Notes under the pieces: model-generated
Told to the model about the DNA's origin: nothing
Databases searched by the model: none
The model's input: only the letters and a program-made list of their open reading frames with translations
Source of the DNA: Albifimbria verrucaria
Lineage: Eukaryota; Ascomycota; Sordariomycetes; Hypocreales; Stachybotryaceae
NCBI GenBank assembly: GCA_020081605.1
Contig: JAHREC010000018.1
Span: 1,612,001 to 1,676,000 of the forward strand
Direction: 5' to 3'
Length of the DNA: 64,000 bases
Program-made: the position numbers and the translations under genes
Part shown: positions 9,640 through 21,981 of the stretch, piece by piece
Numbering within the stretch: position 1 is the first letter of the stretch
Layout of the letters: the number at the start of each line of letters is the position of its first letter

Positions 9640-12600
9640 ATGGCGGTAAGTCTCCTCACGCCTCTCGTCTTTCCGTGCCCGCTGTCCGATGTCGTTGCAA
9701 CAGCTTGCCGGTTTGCACCGATGGACCGGCAAAGCTGCGAATCGCCAGCTCATCACACAGCGCACCCTCCCGAGCCCTGTGTATCCCATATAGCTAATCC
9801 AGTTTCCGTATATAGCAGCAGAAACTACCTGAAGTCGACCTCGCGACGCGAGTCCAGGTCGACGAATCTGTCGTTGGCCACACCGAAATCGATGAATCCC
9901 TCTACAGCCGACAGCTTTATGTCCTAGGCCACGAGGCTATGAGGCGCATGGGCGCCTCAAATGTCCTGGTTGTTGGACTGAAGGGTCTTGGTGTCGAAAT
10001 CGCCAAGAACATCGCGCTGGCTGGTGTCAAGAGTCTCACGCTCTATGACCCCGCCCTCGTGCAGCTCGCTGATCTGTCCGCCCAGTTTTTCCTCACACCA
10101 GATGATGTTGGAAAGCCCAGGGACGCCGTCACGGCACCCCGTGTGGCTGAGCTCAATGCTTATACACCCGTCAAGGTTCACCAGTCTCCTGGGTATGCCT
10201 CAACCCCCGAGCCATTGTCGAATTACGCATACTAACTGGCCGAAACAGCCTCGACGATAACCTATCCCAGTTCGACAAGTACCAGGTCGTGGTCTTGACG
10301 AACCTGCCAATTCAGTACCAAAAATCCATTAGCGATTATTGCCATTCGAAGAACATCTATGTTGTAGTCGCGGATACGTACGGTCTTTTCGGATCTATCT
10401 TCTGTGACTTTGGCGAGAAGTTCACAGTCATCGACTCCACTGGCGAGACTCCCTGAGCGGTATTATTGCTGGAATCGATGAGGAAGGATTGGTGTCCGCT
10501 CTTGATGAGACCCGCCATGGACTTGAGGACGGAGACTATGTTACCTTCTCCGAGGTCGAGGGTATGGAGGGCTTGAACGGCTGCGAACCACGCAAGATTA
10601 CGGTCAAGGGCCCCTACACGTTCTCTATTGGAGATGTGTCTGGACTTGGCCAGTACAAGCGCGGAGGCATCTACCAGCAGGTCAAGATGCCCAAGCATGT
10701 CGAGTTCAAGAGCTTCACAGCTGCCCTGAAGGAACCCGAATTCCTCATATCCGATTACGCCAAGTTTGATCGACCCCAACAACTGCACCTGGGATTCCAG
10801 GCTCTTCACGCCTTTCAGGTAGCCAAGGGCCGCCTTCCCAACCCGATGGATGACCAGGATGCCACCATTGTGTTGGAGGCTGCCAAGAAGTTTGCAGCCG
10901 AGGAGAAGATCGAGGTCGAGTTCGACGAGAAATTGTTAAAGGAGCTCAGTTACCAGGCCCAGGGTGACCTCAGCCCCATGGCAGCCTTCTTTGGTGGCAT
11001 TACGGCACAGGAGGTCTTGAAGGCTGTGTCTGGCAAATTCCAGCCAATCAAGCAGTGGATGTACTTCGACTCTCTGGAGTCTCTGCCCAAGAACACGAAA
11101 AGGTCCCCTGAGTTGTGCAAGCCTATCGGAAGCCGCTATGATGGACAGATTGCTGTTTTCGGTACCGAGTTTCAGGAGAAGATTGCAAACCTCAAGCAGT
11201 TCCTGGTTGGTGCTGGCGCCATCGGTTGCGAAATGCTGAAGAACTGGGCTATGATGGGGCTGGGTTCAGGTCCTAACGGCAAGATCTACGTCACTGACAT
11301 GGATTCCATCGAGAAGAGCAACCTCAACCGTCAATTTCTTTTCCGGGCCGCCGACGTTGGGCATATGAAGAGCGACTGTGCCGCGCGGGCCGTTCAGCGA
11401 ATGAACCCCGAACTCAAGGGCCATATTGAGACTTTCAAGGAAAGAGTTAGCCCCGATACCGAGAATGTTTTCAATGAAGAGTTCTGGGAGAACCTCGATG
11501 GCGTGACCAACGCCCTTGACAACGTTGAGGCCAGAACTTACGTGGACAGGCGCTGTGTCTTCTTCCGCAAGCCTCTGCTCGAGAGTGGTACCCTTGGAAC
11601 CAAGGGCAACACGCAGGTGGTGCTTCCTCATCTGACAGAGTCGTACTCCTCATCCCAGGACCCGCCGGAGAAGGAGTTCCCCATGTGCACAATCCGAAGC
11701 TTCCCCAACAGGATTGAGCATACCATTGCCTGGTCCAAGGAATACATGTTTGAGAAGTGCTTTGTCAAGGCTCCCCAAACTGTCAACCTTTACCTGACCC
11801 AGCCCAATTTCTTGGAGACCACTTTGAAGCAGGGTGGAAACCAGAAGGAGACACTCGAGACCATCCGGAACTACCTCACAACGGAACGCCCTCGTACCTT
11901 TGAGGACTGCATCGCTTGGGCTCGCATGCTCTTTGAGACCGAGTTTGCCAACAAGATCCAGCAGCTTCTTTACAACTTCCCCAAGGACGCCGAGACCTCG
12001 GGCGGTACTCCCTTCTGGTCCGGCCCCAAGCGTGCGCCTGACCCGCTTCGATTTGATCCCAACAACCCCACCCACTTTGGCTTCATAGTGGCAGCTGCTA
12101 ATCTGCACGCGTACAACTACAACATCAAGTCTCCTGGCCTTGACAGGGACCTGTACCTCCGAGAACTCGAGAATGTCATTGTTCCCGACTTCTCTCCTGA
12201 CTCCAGCGTTAAGATTCAGGCAGATGACAAGGAGCCTGTAAGTCCAACATGTAATCACTCCAAGTGTTTTCCTAATGACTGACCAATTTCTTAGGATCCC
12301 AACGCCGGTGGCTCAGATGATCAAGATGAGCTGGACAAGATTATCGCCAGCATCCCATCGGCCAAGACCCTCTCAGGCTTCCAGCTGGTGCCTGTGGATT
12401 TCGAGAAGGATGATGATTCGAACCATCACATCGACTTCATCACCGCATGCAGCAACCTGCGCGCGGAGAACTACAAGATTGAGCCTGCAGACCGCCACAA
12501 GACTAAGTTCATTGCGGGCAAGATCATTCCTGCCATTGCCACCACGACAGCGCTCGTGACTGGCCTCGTGGTCCTCGAACTGTACAAGATCGTAGGCGGA

Positions 12601-13022
12601 CAGGACGATATCGAGAAGTACAAGAACGGTTTCATTAACTTGGCCCTCCTGTTTTTCGGTTTCAGCGAGCCTATTGCTAGCCCCAAGGTTGAATACACTG
12701 GACCCGAGGGCAAGGTTACGCTGGATAAGATTTGGGACCGTTTTGAGGTGGAGGATATCACGCTGCAGGAGCTGCTGGATTACTTCAAGAAGAAGGGGCT
12801 CACGATTAGCATGCTGAGCTCGGGCGTCAGCCTGCTGTATGCCAGCTTCTATCCACCTGCCAAACTCAAGGAGCGTTACCCTTGAAGTTGAGCAAGCTGG
12901 TGGAAACCATTTCCAAGACACCTATTCCCGAGCACCAGAAGGAGGTGATCTTTGAGATTGTAGCAGAGGATGAGGAGGAGCAGGACGTTGAGGTGCCCTA
13001 CATCAAGGTCAAGGTCAGGTAG
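9640..13022 (+). CDS. UBA1: Ubiquitin-activating enzyme E1
   Basis: E1 enzyme that adenylates ubiquitin and loads it on its own cysteine for transfer to E2s; essential in fungi. Exons: 9640-9645 (ATGGCG only), 9819-10192, 10249-12237, 12295-13022. Visible landmarks: first ThiF repeat [20 protein letters not shown]; four-helix and first catalytic half; second adenylation domain [19 protein letters not shown] with [17 protein letters not shown]; catalytic cysteine in [10 protein letters not shown] near 11690; second catalytic half; C-terminal ubiquitin-fold domain ending [12 protein letters not shown]. Two single-base losses break the frame: at the CCC at 10451-10453, where TGETPLSG is expected, and at the CCC at 12879-12881, where [11 protein letters not shown] is expected. 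Since the enzyme is essential, these are probably sequence errors. Length (about 1,030 aa) is normal. Confidence 0.97.
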
Positions 13023-14345
13023 ACGGTGAGGCAGGACAGGATGGTGATGAGATGAGTCGACATGGTTGTCATTGGAACATTGGGACTACGAAATAGAGAT
13101 GTGAACCATAGTGAATACAAGACAGTGAATGTCAAAGGCAAATCATGCGGAAGTGGGCGATTGATCGAAATGGACCAGTGTTTGAATAACCACGGCGTGC
13201 CGGGGAATGGCATGGTGCTGCCTCGGGATGACGTTTGGAGGCCACGAATTGGCCCAATGCTGTTGGAATTAACATGGTGGAACAGGGGCATGGGGCATTA
13301 GAGTACATGCAGCCCGAGAGCGGACACGCCAGGTCAGTCTTGGCTGGGCGAGATGCGGTTTCAGGCGGGGGAGAGCTTGGACGAACCCAAGGATGCGTAG
13401 CGATTGAGTCCAAGGTGTGCGGTGCTTCTTTCATCCTTGGGGTTTGGTTAATGATGGATCGAGGGATAGGAACTATTGAAAATTCACCATGTCGTATTAC
13501 ATGGATATTGGCATTGACATTGACTTCGACATCGGTCACTTCGGGAGGGGTTGAAGGATTGTCTGACTTGACGTGAACGGTGAACCCTGTTGAAGAAGAA
13601 TGCCTTGACACCAGCCTGAAGTGCTTCAGGTCGCATGCGCTAGGTGATTGTCGGTACTTGCTGGCGAGGTAGCGCTGGTGAATTTGCGTCCCGGAGCAAT
13701 GATGTGGCTAGGCTCGGGTACTTGGGTTGCAGCCTACAGGTGGGCAGGCAGCGACGTATCGGGCGTTAGTGCAGCCAGGGGTGGACGCCTGGAAGCGAGA
13801 GGGCCAGGCAATACCTCGGGGCTCTTTGATGAGGCAAAGCCAAGGCTCCCGACGCCGGAATACAGACGCAGCGCAGCTACAGCTGGGCAAGGTACCTCGA
13901 GGCAGGTTCCTTGGCTCCAGATCGTCACACCTTCGTCCATCGTCCATCCACTTTCGTCTCCACACATGGCGCAGCCCAACTTCCACTCAACCTCCTCCAT
14001 CAGCCAACAACCCTTTCATCATCGCAGCACCTGACCCATTTTCCATCAAACCGCCCACCACCACTCACCCGCTACACGAAATACCTTGACAACTGCCACG
14101 ACACAGCTTGCTGCTTCGCGCCGCTCCGCCATCCTACCCATCGACCTGTTTATTTTTTTTTCTTGCTGCCCGTTGACTACCGGCCTTTCCCTCCTCATCT
14201 GATTCACCCCGTCTCTCCTCTCCTCTCTCTCTCTCTCCTTCTCGCCCGTCCCCTACTTGCCAGCCTCAACCTCTCACTCTCTATACGGCGGTCCCTTCCA
14301 CGCAACCGATGCGCATCGCGACGTCATCGTCACACCCATCGTGAT
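13023..14345. other. Gap between UBA1 and the 4E-T-like gene
   Basis: UBA1 3' UTR, then an intergenic stretch and, from about 13930, a C/T-rich leader with a (CT)n tract near 14219-14245 that belongs to the downstream gene. Several overlapping open frames here show no domain and no agreement between frames; I read no gene. Confidence 0.45.
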
Positions 14346-16947
14346 ATGGCCCTTCGATACACAGCAGAGTTTCTGCTGTACTTGCGGGAGTCGCCGTTAT
14401 GCCGCCGGCCAGACAGCCTCCCTCGGCCGAGGATTGGATGGGGTGAGTCAATCAGCTTCGTGGTGCCAGCGCCGCGCTTCACAATCGCTTCTAGACACGG
14501 AACATAAACCCCTTCGCTATTGTCGTGTGAGCTGACTCGTGTGTTGTAGTGCGCCCGCCGACCAGCTTCGCACCCAGACCAAGACTTCCGGCGATAGGCC
14601 GCGAACCGGCGATAACCCCTTACTCGACCAGACCAACCGTCGGCCTACCATTGAGCGACACGTCTCGCGAAATAGCGCAAGTCAGTTTGCCCTACTACAT
14701 GCTGGTCTACTCACATGTCTCCTAATTGTCTGCTAACTCGTTTCCCTCTGCTACAGACCCCGATGATATAGTCTTTGCACCGCCTCGCATGGCCTTCGCG
14801 TCAGCGCGGGGCAATAAAGCCCTCGAGAACGATTCCGTCTCCAAGGAAGCCGATGCGCAAGGCCGTTTCAACCTTCGCGGCCGCAACGGTGATTCTGACC
14901 TTGACCGACTCCGCAATGGTAGAGGCAACCCACTGCAAAGACGTGGAGACGGCGAACAAGACACCGAAGGCTGGAGCACCGTTAAACCCCGAAAGAGTTT
15001 TGGACATGAAGGCGCTGAGCGATTCCATGGCAAGATGGGCGGCAATTACCGAGATGAACGACGACCAGTTCGAGACAGGGACAATGGCGACGCTACCCGT
15101 GATCGCGCGACGAGAACATTTGACGGCTCCGCCCGTGACAAAGAGGCCGACGAGACCGATGGAAGAGCCCGCAACGGACCGGGTAGGAGCAAGCTTGACC
15201 TATGGTACCGAAACGATAACGAGGCCCCGACCCCGAGAAGCGAGAACGTGGCGATAAGATGAGGAGCTGGAGAGACCGTGATCCTCATCCTGAGCCTTCC
15301 GAAGACCGTTCCAACGCCAGGACGCAGGACCGCCGTTGGGGACGAGACCGTGACCAACGTGTTGAGCGCGAGCCTGAGTGGCTGGATGAGCCTAACGAGG
15401 GACAACGCGAGGCCCATACCCAGCAAGACTTTCAGAAGTGGATGGAGCAGATGAAGAAAGCTAAGAGCAACCCATCTGGTGCCGCCGCAGCCAAGACATC
15501 TACCAACGAGATCACCGTTGACGGCGCCGCTGAGGCTGCCGCCGCATTCATCGAAGCCGAAAAGCCTCTTGTGCAGTCAGCACCTGCTGTAGAACTTGGA
15601 CCAGACAAGTTTTTCATGGCTTTCGGGCCGCCTAGTGCCAACACGGTAGACGTTGCAACTCCAGGAGAGCAGAAAGACCCTTCCGGCAAGTCCAAAGCCG
15701 CGGGTAAATCGTCGAGATTCACATCCTTCTTTGCTCAGCCTCAGGAAGATATCCGAGGACGAACTGAGCCCCTACTCCAATTGCTGGCCCCTTCTTAACC
15801 TACTCGCTGGTCCTAATCCCAACGCGCCACCACAACACCAGCCCCAGCCCCAGATCCAGCCCCAGATCCAGCACCATCAAGCGGCACCCCCAGAGGAAGA
15901 GAGACAGGCCTTCCAGCAGCTGCTCGCAAAACTACAGAAGCAATCTATGAGTGCGACCCCGCCGGCCATGTCTCCATTCGCAGCACCAGGCCAGCCGCAG
16001 CCCGGTAACCCAATCAAGGCAGGCGCAATCACTTCGCCTGAGCCATTTCAACAATACGGAGTCGGCGTCGGAGAAGGCTTGGGCCGACCACCATCGCAGC
16101 ATGTCCAGGAGATTCTTGCGCCCAGGCCCCAACCACAGGCACGCCCGGAGCAGCTTCTGCAAGATCTTGTTGGACACCACCAACGAACCTCGAGCCAAGG
16201 GTCAGGACGACCTGAAGGCGTTGCTCGGAACAATAGTAATACAGAGTTCCTGATGAACCTTATGAGGGCCGGACCTGATGCGCAACGTCCCGACCAACAC
16301 ATGATGCGCATGCCTCAGCCGCAGAAGCAGCAACAGGTCCCGACCCATCTACCCCAGCTTAACGAACGTGAGCCCGACTTTGCAAGGGACAACCGATCTG
16401 GTCACCCACGCCAGATGCGCCCACAGCCTCCCCAGGCTTCCCGATGGATGACTCCTTCCACAACCATGAGCAAGATGCCCACCAGCGGCCGCCAAACCAG
16501 CCTACACAGATCTTGCAGCGACCACCTCCGCCTCCTGGGCTGGATCAAATGCCGCCTAACTGGATGCCGGGAGGGGCGCAGATGCCTCCACCACCTCCTG
16601 GTCCTCAGCAGCAGCGCGGCCCTATGATGCCGCCTCCTGGGCTTGCAGGAGGACCCGGCGGACCGGGACGCAACGTGCCTATGCCACACATGTTCCCACC
16701 TAACTTCCCTCCTGGAGCCATGCCTCCGCCCGAGGTTATGGGTGGTATGCCACCCCGCAACATGCCTCCGCCACCTCCAGGCTTTTTCAACGGCCCACCC
16801 CATGGCTTCATTCCCCAGGGTTGGCTGGATTCAACGGACCCCTGTTCCCGGACCCGATGCGCACGTCTATGCCGGCGGTCCATTTGAAGGCCGCGGGATG
16901 CCTCCCCAGGCAACCCCGGTCGAGGTGCGGCATATGGCCGACTTTAA
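14346..16947 (+). CDS. 4E-T-like eIF4E-binding protein
   Basis: The start MALRYTAEFLLYLRESPLC carries a canonical eIF4E-binding motif YxxxxLL (YTAEFLL) within the first 11 residues, arranged as in metazoan 4E-T (RYTKEELL...). Three exons: to about 14441 (GTGAGT donor), about 14551-14681, and about 14757 on. The body has DPDDIVFAPPRMAF, an Arg/Asp/Glu-rich segment with EGWSTVKPRKSFG, then WLDEPNEGQREAHTQQDFQKWMEQMKKAK, SRFTSFFAQP, a Gln/Pro stretch, RQAFQQLLAKLQKQSM, and a Pro/Met/Gly-rich tail ending GNPGRGAAYGRL. At least seven single-base frame breaks occur (about 14428, 15249, 15795, 16440, 16822, 16872, 16908). Inferred role: cap-complex repression and P-body targeting of mRNA. A yeast EAP1-like label is an alternative; the motif is direct evidence, the function inferred. 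Confidence 0.75.
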
Positions 16948-17864
16948 GACCACTCGCCAGAGACATATACAATCGGCCACGATGTGCGGTCTGGTGGAGA
17001 AATGAAATCTCATTGCTAGGATGGGTCACAGATTACCAAGAAATACGAAACTGTTGAGTTGGCCGTGGTGTATACTGATTTGACCCCGATTTCCTTGCAA
17101 ACCAGGCTGGTAGATCTAGTTAACCGAAGAACTATCACCGATGACACGGCAGAAGGGAAAGGACAGCAAGGCGGTGCAACCCTCTTACTATTGTTGGAAC
17201 ATGTATCGTCATTTGGAGGTGGTTAAGGCGAGGATACGACCGCGCGTCACCATAGGAGGCCTCATTGGAGGAAGGAAATTGGGCCCTGGGAGGTTTGAAA
17301 ACCGTCCCGGGGCAGGGAAGTAGGTAGCCGTACGCTTGACAAATGCGAAGCGCATAGCTATTATTGAAAACAACGCCCTGTCTCTGTAATTGTGATGTTT
17401 TTATGTACACGTTTCACTGAATCACCCACGCCAAAAAATGAGTACAGTCTAGAGTTCTAATCTTGTTCAACCATGTTCGGATTGTATTGTGTATGAGTAA
17501 TATATGCATGGATCCCGCGGAGCCAAGAGGAATCCCTCATGTTTCTATGCAGTGAATCAAACAGACATGGTTCCAGCACAACAAGAAGAAAAAAAGCCAA
17601 GGAGGTCCAGAGATCATCAACGCCGTCGCTCCCAGGAATACCCAACACTGCTGCCGCGTCTCTCTTTGTAGAGTGGTAAACCAAGAGATATCAAGTGAAT
17701 CTCCGGTTTCTTCTGTTTCTCTTGGATTCCATCCTCTGCCGCCCTCTCTACTCGGATGCCGAGCGAACTTTTGCTAGTAGCTTGGTCTGTTGTTTGCCCG
17801 ACAGGTACGAAGCAGAAGTAGCGGAGCCGGACGAGCCAGAGGAGGAACCGCCTCGGTAGGAGCC
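16948..17864. other. Convergent 3' gap between the 4E-T-like gene and SEC1
   Basis: Tail-to-tail intergenic stretch with the two 3' UTRs. Nothing coding is supported; open frames here overlap the 3' end of SEC1 out of frame. Confidence 0.5.
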
Positions 17865-20308
17865 CTACTTCTTGATCCCGAGGAAGTTTCGTCGTTTCTT
17901 TTCCTTGTGTAGCTTGCCATCTTCTTGTGGCACGGGTGGAAGTGGCGCGCCGTTGCCCTGAGGTCGCGACGACGAGTTGAGGTTCATGGAGCCCATGGCC
18001 TGCGTGGGCGGTGCGGGCGATCGAGCACCAGGGACAGGCTGACGACCTGGCGAAGGAAGCCCGCCAGGTCGAGGCGGTGCTTTGAGAGGCTGACCAGGGG
18101 CGGGAGATCTGCCGGGAGGAGCCGGGCCTCGGGCCTGTTGAGGGGCGGCGTGGGGGCGGGCCGTTCGAAAAGGTGTGCCGGGGCACGGGGCTTAGGCCGA
18201 TCAAGGGAAGGTCGAGCTGGCGCCTGTCGCGGCTCAGGTCGCCCACCTGGCGGACAAAGAGCTGCGGCGTCAGCATGTGCGAAGTGACAAGGATGATGTC
18301 ACGGCTGCGTTCGTTGCCGACTTCGTAGGCCGAGCGACTCTCGCTGTACGTGGCTCCTCCGGCCATGAAGACGATGAGGCGCTGGCGATTCTCAGGTGGT
18401 CTGCGACCTGCCGCGGCCCAATTCGGACGACCGGCTCGTAGCGACCCTCCCTGGGCCGCCAACAGATCCTCATTAGGATCCAGTGGTGGCTTTACGTACG
18501 GGAACACGGTTTGATCCAAGACTCCGCGGGACAGGGAATCCAGCATAGACTTGAGGACTGGCTCATAGCGAGACAGGCCATATTCCTCGTTGGGCTGGAC
18601 ATTCTTCATATCCTTCGGGAATAGCGGTGGTGGAAGTGGTCTAGTATCCTTGAGCCCATGTGTGGTCCGTCCACCAAGTAGGGTAAGATTCGTGAGGATA
18701 TCTGAGTCCTGAGTCGGGAGAGCTGCATGTGCGAGCAATCGCTTGATATCTTCTTCTATAACACCGTCTCGGTAGAGAATGTAGATGATGATGAGGCGGA
18801 GTCGATCTCCAGGGTTATGGCCTCGTCGTCTAGGAGGCGCACTACTGATTCGAGGACGTTTTTGGGCTTTCTGAAATCCTCGTCTAGTCCCGTAGATAGC
18901 GTCTGCTCTATACCAGCAATCTCTGGCAGCTTGTGGTTCTGGAAAATGTTCATGCACTCCTGCGCCATCGTCAGGTGCAAGGAGTAAGCCTCCTTCATCT
19001 CTTGGAACTGCGGCAGGCCAGCCAACATGTCTCTAATTGCGTTGAGGCTGGTCGTGTCGGCTTCTTCTTGCGTGAAGTGTGGGTTTTGCTGCAAGAACTT
19101 CTGGAAGTCTCCCATGAGCTTGTCGATGGTGTCCTTCATATGCCTATGACGGTTCTCCACCCAAATCTTGTCCTTGTCGCTCAGCTCCATGTCCTTCTCC
19201 TCGGCATCTGGGGTACCTTCGTTGATGGTCGTATGAAACGTCACCTTGTCACCGTCCTTGATTGGTAAGAGGTCGTGTGCCATGGCTTGGTACGTGAATT
19301 CGTGGAGTAGCGGTGCCATCAAGTCCATCGAGCGATCCGTGATAACAAGTGTCGCTTGCGGTCGCTGAGAAGGAGGAGGGAAGTTGGAGTCCCATTGTGC
19401 GTAACCATCGAGTTCCTCCTGAACAAACCGGGCCAAGTGTGTGCACAGCACGCTGGCTTCGTGGAGAGCATTGGTCGGTCGGTAGTAACGGACCTTGGGA
19501 TACTCGCCTAGCGTTATGCAAACACCGGCGATCTGAATAGTTGAGTCAGTATTACCTATCCTCAGGAGATGCAAAAGAACTTTAATGCCAAGATCGTGTA
19601 ACGCTCATACCTTTTGTGCCAGCGCTTGCATGTGCTTGGGAACGAGAGGGTTGCATGCAGGATGGTAGAGCATGGGGAAGCTCAAGGGTCTCGGAAAGTG
19701 ACGAGGTGGGTTTCGCGAGGGTAGAAATCGACGAAGAGGGTTTGTGAGCTCGCTCGTAACTGGCGGATGCCGGGAAATTCATCGATGCGCCGGCGCAAAG
19801 AGGGATCGATCAGGCTTGTCCAGACAAGGTACGCTTGACGGTAGCGCCTGCGCTCGAAGTCGGCGAGAAGACACTCGACGATATGGGGTTCGGGGAGAGT
19901 ATGTAGATGGCGTCCATCTCGGGATTGGGCTCGCGGCGGTTTTCGATACGCTCGATGGCTAGGAAGAGAGAAGAAGGAGCATGGTCAGCTGGAGGGCGCG
20001 AGTCGGCGCAAGGCTCGCAGGGGAGGCTACGAACTGGCGATGTTGTTGTTGAGGATATCATCTTCCTTGACGACATTGTCAATGATCTTCTTGGAATGCT
20101 CGTCGACGATCAGGCATTTCCACTGGTGACAAGGTCAGGATATACGAGACGGGGAGGCGTGGGGAGGGATCTTTACGTCGCCTCGGGTGATGTTCTTGAT
20201 CTCTTGGAGAATAGCTATTGACCCCACGTGTCAGCAATGGCAGCAGCAGCAGCAGAAGCAATTGAGGCACCTACCATCGTGCTGCTCCTGGATAACGGAC
20301 AACCCCAT
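17865..20308 (-). CDS. SEC1: Sec1/Munc18 protein for exocytosis
   Basis: SM-family protein that binds the plasma-membrane syntaxin/SNARE complex in exocytic vesicle fusion. The start MGLSVIQEQHD at 20308 is followed across several short introns by AILQEIKNITRGD, IERIENRREPNPEMDAIY, RQAYLVWTSLIDPSLRRRI, the domain around LVITDRSMDLMAPLLHEFTY, KIWVENRHRHMKDTIDKL, NPGDRLRLIIIYILYRDG and ENRQRLIVFMAGGATYSE, i.e. the whole Sec1 domain in the right order. The C-terminus is a fungal Pro-rich tail, which in the best frame ends GKLHKEKKRRNFLGIKK at a TAG at 17865. Single-base frame breaks occur near 19885, 18835 and again in the C-terminal tail. About 700 aa. The gene ends tail-to-tail with the 4E-T-like gene. 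Confidence 0.92.
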
Positions 20309-21206
20309 GGTGAAGCGCAAGCTGCCCCTCCGTCAGGCTGCTTGCTGACGGTCAGGCAGATGGGGAAAGAGGACAGCAGACGGGCGAGGTTGAGCAGCGC
20401 GGGCGTTGGAGCGAGTGGACGGCGCGGCGGGAAGCAGAAATCCAAAGGAGCGCGAAGCAAGGAGTGGCCTGCTGGAGGATGTTTGGGCAAGGAACAGTGT
20501 ATAGGACGTGGTGTTTGGTGGACGAGGTGTGTGGTTTCTTTGGAGGTGAGGTGAAGCTTGTTTCATGCCTTGGCGGGGTTCCTTAGCACCAAGTGGCCCC
20601 GGTTCCAGCGCTCGAGGTACCTGATCATACAGTGCGTGGTGCATGGTACATGGTGGGGGGCTGCTCTGGGCCTCTAACGGGTCTAGTGCACGAGGTCTGG
20701 GATGAGGTCACTCGTGAAACCTCCTTTACGGCTCGTTCAATCCGAGTATCTAAACGCTTGTAGAAATGATTCTTTGCTCCTATATAATTAAATGCAAAAT
20801 GGAAGCAGTTATTTCTTTTTTTTCTTTTTCTTTCTTCACAATTCCTTTGGCTACTAAAAATGGCAAATCAATTTTCGTCAAGATCACCACGCAAGAGATC
20901 TCCCGCGCATACATTTCCGTTGCCTTATACGGATGCGGCTCAAACATGAATCGTAGCACCTCCCAACGTTCATGCAGAACCACCGCTGCTTGCAGCTTTG
21001 TTAGAAACATGGGAGCCGTGTCTCATTGGTAAGCCCGCAAATGCTGCTTCAGCAGTGCTTCGTTAAAGAAATGCTCGGCAACATGCAGGCCCACTCTTTC
21101 TATCATATCATATCATAACCATCAACACTGTAGAAAGTCTCGCCATGAATAGATGCTGCACCTCTATCCCCAGTTTCTAGTCCGCTTTCTTCTATAGCGA
21201 GTCTTG
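20309..21206. other. Gap between SEC1 and the G-patch gene
   Basis: SEC1 promoter and 5' leader, then AT-rich DNA from 20760 with a T-rich tract at 20812-20835. No gene recognised; an 88-residue frame at 20766 has no domain. Confidence 0.45.
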
Positions 21207-21981
21207 TCACTGCCCATCACCGCGTAGATACCTCTCCACGTCCACGCTCCCAAAGATCTCCCCTGTAGTCTTTCCGCTCTCCGCTTCTCCTTCTCCTCCA
21301 GAGCCTTTCTTTCCTTGGCGCTGAGCGGCTTCGGTCGCTCTCGCACCGGCACCGATCCCGGCTCCGGCATCGTAGCACCAATTCCCAGCGTATCCTCCTT
21401 GGCCTTGGTCTTGATCGGGTATCGCAGGCCTTCACCCTCACGGCCCAGTCCCACTCGTGCATCTGGGTCCCATCCCTGCGCGGCCAGCGTCCGCAGTCCC
21501 ATACGGGACCGGTCAAGCGCGGACGGTGGGTGAGAGTGCTTCAAGCTAACTTGATGGGCGAGAGCAGCTTCGTGCTCGCGGACGCTTGTGGTGATGGGTA
21601 GCGAGCAGACAGGGCAGATGGGGAGCGCTGCCTCGGGCTGTGCTTCTGATGACGCTGACGCTTGCTCTGTACCGACATCTTCCCTTTCTACAAGGGCTTT
21701 GGCTTCACTGGTGACCTCTTTCTTGCTTTCGCTTGTGGGTGCCAACTGTCTCGATAGCGGCAGAGTCTCCGAGCCTTGTCCACCTAAGACGATGCTGGCA
21801 TATAATTCTCCAACGTTGACTCGATTCAGAGTCTTGACTGCCGTGATGCGGCCATGGTCCTGGTCCGTAGCGCGCACGAACTCAACCCTCTTGCGCTTCA
21901 GTCCAGAACCAAAAGGCCTTTTGTGGTGAAGGGGACGTCATCCTCATCAACCGGGTCCTCTTCCTGCCGGTGTCGTCTCAT
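21207..21981 (-). CDS. G-patch domain protein
   Basis: A small nuclear-type G-patch protein, about 255 aa. Probable start MRRHRQEEDPVDEDDVPF at 21981, then (after a one-base break in an A run near 21930) RPFGSGLKRKRVEFVRATDQ, a disordered Ser/Glu-rich middle, a possible zinc site CPVCSLPITTSVREHEAALAHQ with spacing C-x2-C...H...H, and the G-patch MGLRTLAAQGWDPDARVGLG followed by YPIKTKAKEDTLGIG. The zinc-like site directly before the G-patch resembles the C-terminal part of GPANK1. The C-terminus reads EIFGSVDVERYLRGDGQ if one G is restored near 21263; without it the frame runs to 21164 with a less protein-like end. G-patches usually activate DEAH helicases; the partner here is not known. Confidence 0.72.

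Noticed and set aside
11650..12258. A 202-residue open frame antisense to UBA1
   Set aside because: Mirror of a high-GC conserved coding exon; no domain, and UBA1 fully explains the DNA.
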